Positions 42,060-50,314 of a stretch of DNA of 64,000 nucleotides are shown one piece after another. The notes under the pieces are model-generated. The model had not been told where the DNA came from. It saw only the letters and a list, made by a program, of their open reading frames with translations, and searched no databases. The stretch covers positions 22,977-86,976 of the forward strand of contig CACZAC010000021.1 of NCBI GenBank assembly GCA_902779125.1, written 5' to 3'. Position 1 is the first letter of the stretch. Every line of letters starts with the position of its first letter. Both the position numbers and the translations under genes were made by a program. The DNA is from an uncultured Bacteroidales bacterium (lineage in GTDB: Bacteria > Bacteroidota > Bacteroidia > Bacteroidales > Muribaculaceae).

Positions 42060-42235
42060 GACGGCGGCAGAGCCGCCGCCCACGGGACAGGCTGCTCTTG
42101 GGGCCGCGGCGGGAGCCGCGGCATAGAGGGACGCTGTCACGGATGGACTGGACGGGCTGGACTAACTGGATGGGTTGGACAGACTGGACGGGCTGCTCTT
42201 GGGGCCGCGGCGGGAGCCGCGGCATAGAGGGACCC
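42060..42235 (+). repeat. GC-rich hairpin repeat array 5, head plus 2 units
   Basis: Head GGCGGC-AGA-GCCGCC and GCCCACGGGACAGGCTGCTCTTGG (described in pieces; 42063-42102) precedes two units (near 42101 and 42201) with GCCGCGGC-GGGA-GCCGCGGC stems and CATAGAGGGAC. A TGGAC-type minisatellite is inserted between the units. The array fills the 332-bp convergent gap between the transporter and the 42386-44239 gene. Confidence 0.82.
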
Positions 42236-42290
42236 TGTCGCGGATGGGATGGACTAACTGGATGGACTGGATGGGATGGATGGGGGAGGT
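42139..42290 (+). repeat. TGGAC/TGGAT minisatellite
   Basis: Degenerate short repeats of TGGAC, TGGAT and GGGC type run from 42141 to 42190 and again from 42243 to 42287, interrupted by the second hairpin unit of array 5. Confidence 0.6.
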
Positions 42291-42322
42291 TTTTATTGAG
42301 GTATCTGGTGAATGAATAATGA

Positions 42323-42358
42323 AAAACAGGCGGCCCGGAAGGGGTCGCCTGTATTTTT
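42323..42358 (-). terminator. Terminator of the 42386-44239 gene
   Basis: ACAGGCG and CGCCTGT arms, with an inner CCC/GGG stem, are followed on the minus strand by a T-run (plus-strand AAAAA at 42319-42324). It is nearly identical to the terminator at 44418-44455. Confidence 0.8.
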
Positions 42359-42385
42359 AGAATCGTTTAGGTAAAAGCTAATGGT

Positions 42386-44239
42386 TTACTTCATTACCTT
42401 AACGGCGGTGGTGGTGCCGTCACTGTAGGTGGTAACGACGATGGTCATGCCGTTAGCCTCCTGCATCTCTTGACCAGCCATGTTGAAGTAGCGTACAGTA
42501 GCAATGCTCTTGCCGCTGACGAGCTCGTCAACACCGCTAGGCTTGCCACCGGGTACAGTAACGGTAGTGGTATACTCACCGTCAATCTGACCGTCGATGT
42601 GGGCAACAGCCACGAGTACAATCGTCTGATCCTCCTCGGTGCGGTTAACCATGAAGGGATTGCTTACCTCAACGCGATTGCCGGTCTCATCAACGATGTA
42701 GAGGGTAATCGTAGCATCGGGATCACCTTCCTTGACTTGGGCGGTGAAGGTGTAGAACTCATCACCGGGAACGGTAACGATTTCGGGCTCTGCTGTCTGC
42801 TGAGGAACCTCCTCGGCCAGGGTGGTGAAGATTACGCTCTCGCTCCATTCGCTCTTAAGGGACTCGTCGTAAGCATTGTAAGCCTGTACCTGCAACTCGT
42901 AGGTGGTCTCGGGAGTCAGGCCAGTGATAGTGATAATCGGGTAATCCACATTGTTAAGGTAGATCCAAGGATTCTCACGGTTATCACTACCGATTTTCAC
43001 GTCGTCGATGTTCAGGCGGAACATGTCGTAGCAGTCGAAGTGACGGATAGCGATGTGTCCAGTCTGTCCCTCATACTCAGAGAGGTCGAAGGTGTACTCA
43101 GTGCATGTACCGGTAGCTTCGATCACGTCGGAGAGCGCTACATAGCTGCTCAAGTCATTGGGATCGCCAACGGTAACATAAGCAGCAAAGTGCTCTTCAG
43201 CCCAGCTGGGATCCTGAGCACAAGCCCAGAACGAAAGCTGTCCATTGAGAACTACCTCAGGCGATACCAGCCAGTTGTCGGGGCTGAGAGGCTCGCCAAA
43301 GTAGCTTGCCGAGGTCAAGTGACCATATCCACTGTGGCAATTGTATACGCCTCCTGCTGTATTGAGGTGGTACCAGGTATAGCCGTCGCCATCGGCGTCA
43401 ATCGAGGTCCAGCCATTCTGCAGCGAGTTATCGCTGTTCTGAGCCTCCTCGAAGTCCCAGAAGTAGGTTTGGTAGGCGGGAGTGGTGGGATCGTACTCAC
43501 GATAGCGCACGTTCCAAAGCACGTCCGTATAGTCCTCGTCGATTTCCCATTGTGCATCGGCAGTGGTAACAGCGGGGTCAACGATAATACCCTGGGGCAC
43601 AGGGGGATTTTCTACAACGTCGCCGAAGGTATAGAGCTTTACACCATCATAGCCCCATTCGGTCATGCTAATTTCAAAGATGTACTCCAAACCAGACTCG
43701 AACTCGAAGTCGTCAAAACGTCCAGGCTGATCACCAAAATCGGAGGCAATCCACATATACTCACCGGGAGTGGGATTGGTGATGACATAGTCATAAATAC
43801 CAGCAGGAACGGTTATCGATTGCATATCTTCCACCACGATGTTGCTGGTGTATACCGAACCGTCGGCATTCTCGGGAATCTTGTACTCGAACTGAGCATA
43901 CAGTTCATCGCTGGCATTGCCGTAAGCCAAGGGGCCAGTCTCACCGAAAAGAGAGCCATAGGCAGTGTGGTCGGCATCGAGCAGCATCTGATAGCCGGTT
44001 CCATCCATCCAGATATCTTCAGGTACATACAATGTCACGATTGCCATACCCGGCTCAAGCCCCTCTCTTTGCCGTGCAGTCACATTGGTAACCTTGGCGT
44101 GAACCACAGGATTGTCGGTGTGACGTACCACTTGCTCTGCCATGGCCTTCTGGGCTTCGGCCTTAGTCGTGAAATGATTGTGCGCCGACATCGGCATTGC
44201 CAATGCAGCCAGCGCCAAAATAAAAGCTAATTTTTTCAT
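42386..44239 (-). CDS. Secreted protein with gingipain-type DUF2436 and cleaved-adhesin domains
   Basis: 617 residues, signal peptide MKKLAFILALAALAMPMSAH. Residues about 65-210 match the DUF2436 domain known from gingipain/hemagglutinin adhesins (MDGTGYQMLLDADHTAYG, EYMWIASDFGDQPGRFDDF). Residues about 255-415 form a cleaved-adhesin (choice-of-anchor J) beta-sandwich with DGWLVSPEV-like SPDNWLVSPEVVL and DMFRLNIDDVKI. A fibronectin-III-like segment and a beta domain follow. The end reads VRYFNMAGQEMQEANG, then MTIVVTTYSDGTT and KVMK, the same variant tail as at 16299. No protease domain is present, so binding rather than cleavage is expected. The partner is unknown. Confidence 0.85.
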   Translation of the reverse strand: MKKLAFILALAALAMPMSAHNHFTTKAEAQKAMAEQVVRHTDNPVVHAKVTNVTARQREGLEPGMAIVTLYVPEDIWMDGTGYQMLLDADHTAYGSLFGETGPLAYGNASDELYAQFEYKIPENADGSVYTSNIVVEDMQSITVPAGIYDYVITNPTPGEYMWIASDFGDQPGRFDDFEFESGLEYIFEISMTEWGYDGVKLYTFGDVVENPPVPQGIIVDPAVTTADAQWEIDEDYTDVLWNVRYREYDPTTPAYQTYFWDFEEAQNSDNSLQNGWTSIDADGDGYTWYHLNTAGGVYNCHSGYGHLTSASYFGEPLSPDNWLVSPEVVLNGQLSFWACAQDPSWAEEHFAAYVTVGDPNDLSSYVALSDVIEATGTCTEYTFDLSEYEGQTGHIAIRHFDCYDMFRLNIDDVKIGSDNRENPWIYLNNVDYPIITITGLTPETTYELQVQAYNAYDESLKSEWSESVIFTTLAEEVPQQTAEPEIVTVPGDEFYTFTAQVKEGDPDATITLYIVDETGNRVEVSNPFMVNRTEEDQTIVLVAVAHIDGQIDGEYTTTVTVPGGKPSGVDELVSGKSIATVRYFNMAGQEMQEANGMTIVVTTYSDGTTTAVKVMK

Positions 44240-44297
44240 AAGCGAATAAAATTAAAAAAAGTTAAACATAAAAAAGTTCATTCACTACATTTGCCTG

Positions 44298-44305
44298 CAA
44301 ATATA
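44298..44305 (-). promoter_or_regulatory. -7 box for the 42386-44239 gene
   Basis: Minus-strand TATATTTG followed by C fits TAnnTTTG and lies about 60 bp before the ATG. No clear -33 element. The 44240-44497 gap otherwise holds the terminator at 44418. Confidence 0.45.
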
Positions 44306-44417
44306 CGAAGAAATAATGAATATCCAGAATAATAAATGATGTATCTATATAAACATTAAAAGGTGTGACGAGCGAACCAACAGATGCCAGCTCTCGGGTT
44401 CAGGGCCGCCAGCCTTG

Positions 44418-44455
44418 CTCTAAAAAGAACAGGCGGCCCGAAAGGGGTCGCCTGT
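44418..44455 (-). terminator. Terminator of the 44498-46063 gene
   Basis: AACAGGCG and CGCCTGTT arms with an inner CCC-GAAA-GGG hairpin. On the minus strand TTCTTTTTAG follows. It shares the core GGCGGCCCGRAAGGGGTCGC with the terminator at 42323. Confidence 0.75.
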
Positions 44456-44497
44456 TTGTTATATAATCCTAAGAAGGATTAAAGTCAAGATGAGAGC

Positions 44498-46063
44498 TTA
44501 CTTCACAACAATCTTCTTGCCGTTGTGGATGTAGATGCCAGCGGGCAGGTTGTTGGGATTCATCTTCTGACCCATCAGGTTGTAGTAAGCGCCATCGGCG
44601 GTAGCGGCATTGATTTCCTGAACAGAAGTCACATCACCCTCGGTGGTGAAGATAAGAGACTCGCTCCACTTGCTGGGAATACCGTCCTCACTTATACCCT
44701 GAACCTGAACCTCATAGGTAGTCTCGGGGTCGAGGTCAGTGAGCGTGAAGTTGGGCTCAGTGATGTTGTCAACATAGATCCACTCAGCCGGCTCAACGGG
44801 CTCGGGCATCTCGCCGATGAGCACGTTGTCGATGTTGAGGCGGAACATGTCATAGCAGTTGTAGTGACGGATAGCCACATAACCCTCCATGCCCTCATAC
44901 TCACTCAGGTCGAAGGTGTACTCCTCGATGGGGCTGGTAGCGGTGATATCGTCAGAAATCTTCACGAATTCGCCACGGTCCTCAGTCTTTACATAAACAG
45001 CGAATACCTCAGATGCATAGGAGGGATCCTGTCCGGCAGCCCAGAATGAGAGGGTCTTGCCAAGGGTTACCTTGGGAGAAATCATCCAGTCATCGGGAGT
45101 CAAAGCGCCATAGCCATTGTAGCTAGCTGAAGTAGCGCACTTGGTACCAAACAGTCTCACGCCATCACCGGGATCATAACCTAATGAAACGGGATCCCAG
45201 AGGAACCAGCCAAAGCCATCACCGTCGGCATCCTCGGAGGTCCAAGAGAGTTCGGTCTCATCCTCGAAGTCCCAGAAGTATCCAGTCATTTCGGGCTCGG
45301 GAGTGTAGGGCCTGTAGCGGAGAGTCCAGCCAGCATTCTCATCATCTACCCAAGAAATATTGGCTTTGTCCACACCAGGGATAGCCTCTAACTCAACGGG
45401 AACGGGGGTAACGGGACCATTCTCGAAGGTGTAGGTCACGTCATCGATGAACAGGCGGAACATGTCATAGCTGTTAAAGTGACGGAAAGCGAAGCAGCCA
45501 GTCTGACCAGCGTACTCGCTCAGGTCGAAGGTATACTCGGTCCAAGTGGTGGGCGGAGTGATGAGTTCGGAAATCTGCACGAAGTCGTTTACGTTCTCGG
45601 GGTCACCAACACATACATAAACTGCGAAGTTATCAGCATAGTATGTGAGGTAGTTCATAGCAAAGAACGACAATGTGCCACCGAGGGGTACCTCGGGCGA
45701 AATCAGCCAGTTGTCGGGATCCAACGCACCACCATAATAGCTGCGTGAGGTAAGACTATAAGTACCACTATTAGCATAGTAATCCTCAACTTCCCAGCCA
45801 TAGCCGTCGCCATCGTTGTCAAGGCTCATCCAGCCTTCATAGTCCTCTTCGTCCTCGAAGTCCCAAACGATTGTTTCCGTGTCACGAGTCATATCGGCAG
45901 CAACCAGGTTCCAATCAAAAGCCTTGATTGGGCTGTAAGGATTCTGCTTGATAGTACTGCGATCGGGTTTCGGAGCCATGGCCTCGCTCTTGTTAGCAAA
46001 CACCTGAGCCATCATGGGCAGTGCCAATACGGCCATCAACAAAATAAGAGATAATTTCTTCAT
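44498..46063 (-). CDS. Secreted protein with two cleaved-adhesin domains and type A-like sorting tail
   Basis: 521 residues, signal peptide MKKLSLILLMAVLALPMMA. Two choice-of-anchor J/cleaved-adhesin domains (about 65-215 and 260-410) carry LDPDNWLISPEVPLG...DMFRLFIDDV and LTPDDWMISPKVTLG...DMFRLNIDNV. A fibronectin-III-like segment (TDLDPETTYEVQVQG) follows. The last ~30 residues, YYNLMGQKMNPNNLPAG followed by IYIHNGKKIVVK, are the common Bacteroidales C-terminal sorting tail. It lies next to the related gene at 42386 on the same strand, each with its own terminator. Surface binding is likely; the ligand is unknown. Confidence 0.87.
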   Translation of the reverse strand: MKKLSLILLMAVLALPMMAQVFANKSEAMAPKPDRSTIKQNPYSPIKAFDWNLVAADMTRDTETIVWDFEDEEDYEGWMSLDNDGDGYGWEVEDYYANSGTYSLTSRSYYGGALDPDNWLISPEVPLGGTLSFFAMNYLTYYADNFAVYVCVGDPENVNDFVQISELITPPTTWTEYTFDLSEYAGQTGCFAFRHFNSYDMFRLFIDDVTYTFENGPVTPVPVELEAIPGVDKANISWVDDENAGWTLRYRPYTPEPEMTGYFWDFEDETELSWTSEDADGDGFGWFLWDPVSLGYDPGDGVRLFGTKCATSASYNGYGALTPDDWMISPKVTLGKTLSFWAAGQDPSYASEVFAVYVKTEDRGEFVKISDDITATSPIEEYTFDLSEYEGMEGYVAIRHYNCYDMFRLNIDNVLIGEMPEPVEPAEWIYVDNITEPNFTLTDLDPETTYEVQVQGISEDGIPSKWSESLIFTTEGDVTSVQEINAATADGAYYNLMGQKMNPNNLPAGIYIHNGKKIVVK

Positions 46064-46109
46064 AAGCTTAATAATTTAAAAGTTAAACATAAAAGAATTG
46101 GTTAGACTG

Positions 46110-46140
46110 CAAAATTATCAATAATCGGCAACAAATCAAA
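46110..46140 (-). promoter_or_regulatory. Promoter of the 44498-46063 gene
   Basis: Minus-strand TAATTTTG (46110-46117), a 19-bp spacer and TTTG (46137-46140). The leader is about 40 nt. Confidence 0.65.
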
Positions 46141-46253
46141 ACAAATCATCAAATATTTTAAAAAAAATATATAAAACCGCAAAAAAATGACCAAAAACCG
46201 TAGATGTGACGGGCACATCCCGGCAAGCCCAAGAGGACAATAGGGGGAAGAAA

Positions 46254-48590
46254 TCAGAAGGGGTAACCGACCGAGAAATGGAACTCGCTGTCGCGCTTGA
46301 ACTTGGGGTGCAACAGTGGCCAATGCTCTTGTCCGCTAGCGGGGTTGTGTGCCTTCATACCCATATCCACACGAACAAGGAAGTACTTGAAATCCAATCG
46401 GATGCCGGCGCCATAGGCTGCTGCAATCTGCTCGTAGAACTTGTTCCACTTGAAGACACCGCCCTGCTGTGACTCATACTCCTTGATGGTCCAAATGTTA
46501 CCTGCATCCGCAAAGAGTCCCAACTCGACCACCCAGAAGAGCTTGGCCCTGTACTCCAGGTTGAGGTCAAACCTGATGTCACCGCACTGGAAGATGAAGT
46601 TGGACAGGTTGTTGTTGCTGTTGTAGCTGCCCGGTCCAAGCGTTCTCACGCCCCATCCGCGCACGCTGTTGGCACCACCGCTGTAGAAGCGTTTCTCGAA
46701 GGGCAGCACGTCGCTGTTGCCATAGGGCACAGCGATGCCTACTCCCACATGGAAAGCAAGACTCTGCCGCCTGTCGAAGTAATGAGTAAAGGCGTAGTCG
46801 GCATCAGCCTTGAAATACTGTGAGTATCGGATGCCCAACATCTTGTAGTTACCGTCATCATCGGCTTTCTGGCGCGTGAGATGAGAGAGCCCATAGAGGA
46901 GGTTGCCCGCCGTCTCGGCATTGGCACGGATGGTGAAGACGTTGCGCTGGAACTGGCCCATCTGCTGCACACTCATCTCGGCCTTGTTGGTACGGTAGAA
47001 GTTGTAGCCCATCCTCATAATCAAGTGGTCCTGGTAACTATAGAGGAGGAGCGGGTTGGTGATGCGGTCGAAGAACTCGTCGTTGAACTTGGGGACGCTA
47101 ATGATGCTCAGGTCGAAGAGGGTGAGCGTGTGGGACTGGCGCAGGCTGCGCTGTGTCCACTGGTATCGCCAAGCACCGCCGGCGATGACACGGGTGTATT
47201 CGGGTCGTGCCTGGTAGTCGAAGTTGAGCGTGAAAGCCGTGGAAGCCTGAATCTTGCTCTTAAAGGAACTCTTCAGGAAGGGCGCCATGAACTTGGGGAA
47301 AGTGAGTCCCAACTCGGTGGAATACTCACTGTAGTTGTTGTTAATGAGTCCGCTCAGGTTACCCGAAATGCTCTCATAGGAGACTTTAGCCTTGGCACTG
47401 AAGACTTCCGCCCCTCTGAAAATGTCACGATGCTGGTAGTCCACTCCGACGCCGAAGCCCAAATCACCCTCGCTGTTGGTACCCATGAGGGAAACGGAGA
47501 CCGTCTGTGACTTGTCGGGCTGGAGGAGGACATAAGCATCGACCATGAGCACACCATCAATCTCGCCGACGGGTCGCACGTCGATGTTAATCTGCTTGAG
47601 GATGTTGAGTCGTCCCAGCGCCCGATAGGTGCGGTTGATGGCATCGACGCTGTAGAGCGACCCCGGCTCGATGTGGTTGCACTCGTTGATTACTCCTGCC
47701 CGCAAGTAGTAGTCGCGCGGCTGCAGGATTTTGACGCCATTGCGCAGCACCACAGTATCCTCGCCCCAATAGCCGTCGCGCATCTCGAGAGGGTCGTAGT
47801 TGGTCACATAGACTACATCGCGGATGTAGAAAGGCTCATGCTCGGTGTAATAGGGCATGCGTTCGTTGTGGTACGGGTCACGGCTGTAGAAGGTCAGGTC
47901 TACGGCCCTGGAATCGGCAGCGGTATCGGCCAAGAAGGAGATGTACTCCTTATTAAAGGCATAGTAGCCGTGATTGCGCAAGTTCTCGGTGACAGCTTGC
48001 CTCCATTCATCCAGCTTGTTGTAATTGAGCAAATCGCCCGGATGGACCGTAAAATGCGTTGAGTCGGCAAGTATAATCTCGCTCAGTTCGGCATCGGGGA
48101 TGTCGTAGTCAATCGAACGGATGTAGTAAGGTTCCCCCAGGGTGATATCGTAGTTGACACGCGCCTTGCGCTTGACGCTGTCGGCATCGACGGTATAGGT
48201 GACCTTGTTGTTCATGAAACCGCGGTTGCTCAAAGCAGTGTGCAACTGCTCGGCACCGGCGACGGTGAGCGTGCTGTCATAGATGACAGGAGGCGTGCCC
48301 ACACGTTGAATCCAACGGTTGAACCAGTTGTTCTCATTCTTACCCGAGAGGTTGTAGAATGCCAACTGCAGTTTGAGTCCGCCAAGCACGCGATGGTTGG
48401 GGGTTTGGCGCAGGTAATTGGTCAATTGTGAGGGTTCCACATCGGGATGCTTGTCGTTGACCTTGATGTTGACCTTGTCGAGCAGAAGCTGTCCCTCGGG
48501 CACATGCTTGGTCGAAGAACACGACGCCAAGAACGCCATGGCAATCAGTGCCATGACGATGCCTGTCCACGTTCTTGTACCGCGCATCAT
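46254..48590 (-). CDS. BamA/TamA-family outer-membrane lipoprotein (TamL-like)
   Basis: 778 residues; start at 48590 or the next ATG. The N-terminus has a lipobox (FLASCSSTKHVPEG), unusual for an Omp85 barrel but typical of the Bacteroidetes TamL type. POTRA-like segments occupy about 35-370, and the surface-antigen barrel (about 400-778) contains GGANSVRGWGVRTLGPGSY near residue 640, the conserved RGF/RGW loop, and ends in FSVGYPF. In these bacteria TamL is thought to work with TamB in envelope biogenesis. No tamB is visible in the window. The TPR gene upstream is on the same strand, separated by a 9-bp-period repeat. Confidence 0.88.
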   Translation of the reverse strand: MMRGTRTWTGIVMALIAMAFLASCSSTKHVPEGQLLLDKVNIKVNDKHPDVEPSQLTNYLRQTPNHRVLGGLKLQLAFYNLSGKNENNWFNRWIQRVGTPPVIYDSTLTVAGAEQLHTALSNRGFMNNKVTYTVDADSVKRKARVNYDITLGEPYYIRSIDYDIPDAELSEIILADSTHFTVHPGDLLNYNKLDEWRQAVTENLRNHGYYAFNKEYISFLADTAADSRAVDLTFYSRDPYHNERMPYYTEHEPFYIRDVVYVTNYDPLEMRDGYWGEDTVVLRNGVKILQPRDYYLRAGVINECNHIEPGSLYSVDAINRTYRALGRLNILKQINIDVRPVGEIDGVLMVDAYVLLQPDKSQTVSVSLMGTNSEGDLGFGVGVDYQHRDIFRGAEVFSAKAKVSYESISGNLSGLINNNYSEYSTELGLTFPKFMAPFLKSSFKSKIQASTAFTLNFDYQARPEYTRVIAGGAWRYQWTQRSLRQSHTLTLFDLSIISVPKFNDEFFDRITNPLLLYSYQDHLIMRMGYNFYRTNKAEMSVQQMGQFQRNVFTIRANAETAGNLLYGLSHLTRQKADDDGNYKMLGIRYSQYFKADADYAFTHYFDRRQSLAFHVGVGIAVPYGNSDVLPFEKRFYSGGANSVRGWGVRTLGPGSYNSNNNLSNFIFQCGDIRFDLNLEYRAKLFWVVELGLFADAGNIWTIKEYESQQGGVFKWNKFYEQIAAAYGAGIRLDFKYFLVRVDMGMKAHNPASGQEHWPLLHPKFKRDSEFHFSVGYPF

Positions 48591-48609
48591 TGCTGTGATA
48601 GTAGTTCGG

Positions 48610-48663
48610 CTAGATTAACTAGATTTTCTAGATGGTCTAGATTTTCTAGATTAACTAGATTCT
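48610..48663. repeat. Nonamer repeat CTAGATTNN x6 between TPR gene and TamL-like gene
   Basis: Six 9-bp units CTAGAT + NNN with endings TAA, TTT, GGT, TTT, TAA, TCT. The first five are mirror-ordered around the GGT unit. The array ends exactly at the stop codon of the TPR gene and lies 20 bp from the start of the next gene. Confidence 0.85.
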
Positions 48664-50265
48664 TTAATTGGTCTCGGTGAAGTTGCGCTGGGCCTTCTGG
48701 ATGAGGAGGTCGAAGCCTGGCTCGGAACGTAAAGCCTTGAAGCCAAATGGAGTCAGGTTATCATACTGCAGGTTGTAGAGGCTGCCATATCCGTTCTCGA
48801 TGGCCCGCTGCAAGTATTCCATCGCCTTGAAGTTATCACCCCTGAGCGCCATGAAGAGAGCTGCATAGTAGAAGTTCTCTCCTCCGGGTTGTGCAGTTCT
48901 GGTAATACTGTTCAACCACTTGAAGGCGTCATTGTCACGTCCCATCTCACTCAGTCCGATGCCCTTCATGTCGGCAGGATCATCGCTAAGACGCGACAGG
49001 ATATTGTAGTCGTTGATAGCGACCTTGAGGTTGTCGAGTTTCTTGAGCAACAGTCCTCGAGAAAGCAGGGCTTCGGCATTACCCGGCTCGTTGGCGACCG
49101 CCGCATTGAGGTATCCCAAGGCATCCTTATCCTTGCCCTGGCTCATGAGCAGGTTGGCCTTGGTCAGAAGCATGGGGACATATTGAGGTGTAATTCTTGA
49201 GCAATGGTTGAGTGTTTCCATCGCCGGTGCAAAATTGTTGCCGCTGCCGGCGTTGTACTGAGCAAGGGCTTTCACCACATAATACTCGGGCATCGCAGGA
49301 TGCATACTCAGCGCCATCTCGGCATTTTCCAACGCCTCGTCAAAACGTGCCAGTTCCAAATAGCACTTGGCAAGGTTATAGTAGAGGCCGTGGCTGTTGT
49401 AGGCATTGCTGCGCTTGATGAGATTAAGGTCCTTGAGCGCCTGTCCATAGCGGTTATGGTCGATGGCAAGGTTGGCACGCAGATAGCGGTACATCGTGCC
49501 GTCGGAGCTATTGTCGGCCAAAGTGGCCAGCGAGTTCATCACGGCGTCATAGTTGGTGTCGCTCAAGTCAAAGAGTTTCTGCACAGCAGAGCCACCATCT
49601 CCCACCGTCGAGCCCATGAGCAGGTCGGTCACGGCAGCATCGATGTTGCCCAGACGCGCATTGATGTCGGCACGGTTGACGTACACCTGTGGTTCGACAC
49701 GGAAGAGTTCCACCGCCTTGTCCACGTGAGCCAAGGCATTCTTGGCATTGTTGCGGCCCAGTTCAACCTGTGCCATGCCATACATCGCGTCATAGTTCAT
49801 CGGCTCAGCCCTCAGAATGGTCTTGAAAGCTTTCTCGGCGGCATTGAGGTTTCCAGCCTTGAGGTTGGCCTTAGCAATCATGTCGGTGCAAGGCAGCGAC
49901 TTGGGTTGCAGTTCCTGTGCCATTCTCAAGTCGGCAAGCTCACTGGTATAGTCCTGTCGAGCCTCGCTGATGCGTGCACGCAGGATGTACTCGTCAAACC
50001 TCAGGTCATTGTCGGTCTTGGGAGTAATCAGCAATGCCTGGTTGACATCGGCCACCGCAGCGTTATAATCGCCATTGTAGTAGTGCTGGTGGGCACGTGC
50101 AAACAGCGTGTTGTAGTCGTTGGGATCCTTAGCGAGCTGCTCATCATAGACCTTCATCACCGCATTGGTGATTTTGTCCCTGAGTGCGGGGTCGCTATTT
50201 TGAGCCACCGCTGTCATGGCACAGACGGCGACGATGAGCGACAGGATGAACTTAGTGGTATTCAT
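48664..50265 (-). CDS. Exported tetratricopeptide repeat protein
   Basis: 533 residues. Signal peptide MNTTKFILSLIVAVCAMTAVA. Nearly all the rest is TPR helix pairs, about a dozen (for example LFARAHQHYYNGDYNAAVADV, AEKAFKTILRAEPMNYDAMYG, ALENAEMALSMHPAMPEYYVV, ALGYLNAAVANEPGNAEALL). It should be a periplasmic protein-interaction scaffold. It is upstream of the TamL-like gene and may be co-transcribed through the CTAGAT repeat, which would suggest an envelope-assembly role; this is inference. Confidence 0.87.
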   Translation of the reverse strand: MNTTKFILSLIVAVCAMTAVAQNSDPALRDKITNAVMKVYDEQLAKDPNDYNTLFARAHQHYYNGDYNAAVADVNQALLITPKTDNDLRFDEYILRARISEARQDYTSELADLRMAQELQPKSLPCTDMIAKANLKAGNLNAAEKAFKTILRAEPMNYDAMYGMAQVELGRNNAKNALAHVDKAVELFRVEPQVYVNRADINARLGNIDAAVTDLLMGSTVGDGGSAVQKLFDLSDTNYDAVMNSLATLADNSSDGTMYRYLRANLAIDHNRYGQALKDLNLIKRSNAYNSHGLYYNLAKCYLELARFDEALENAEMALSMHPAMPEYYVVKALAQYNAGSGNNFAPAMETLNHCSRITPQYVPMLLTKANLLMSQGKDKDALGYLNAAVANEPGNAEALLSRGLLLKKLDNLKVAINDYNILSRLSDDPADMKGIGLSEMGRDNDAFKWLNSITRTAQPGGENFYYAALFMALRGDNFKAMEYLQRAIENGYGSLYNLQYDNLTPFGFKALRSEPGFDLLIQKAQRNFTETN

Positions 50266-50314
50266 ATCATTATCAATTATGTTGTTTTCTGTTATTCAGA
50301 CGGCTGTGGTTACA

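Noticed and set aside
42470-44230. 586-codon open frame on the plus strand opposite the DUF2436 gene
   Set aside because: The minus-strand frame has a signal peptide, known domains and a sorting tail; the plus frame lacks recognisable features and is a codon-bias shadow.
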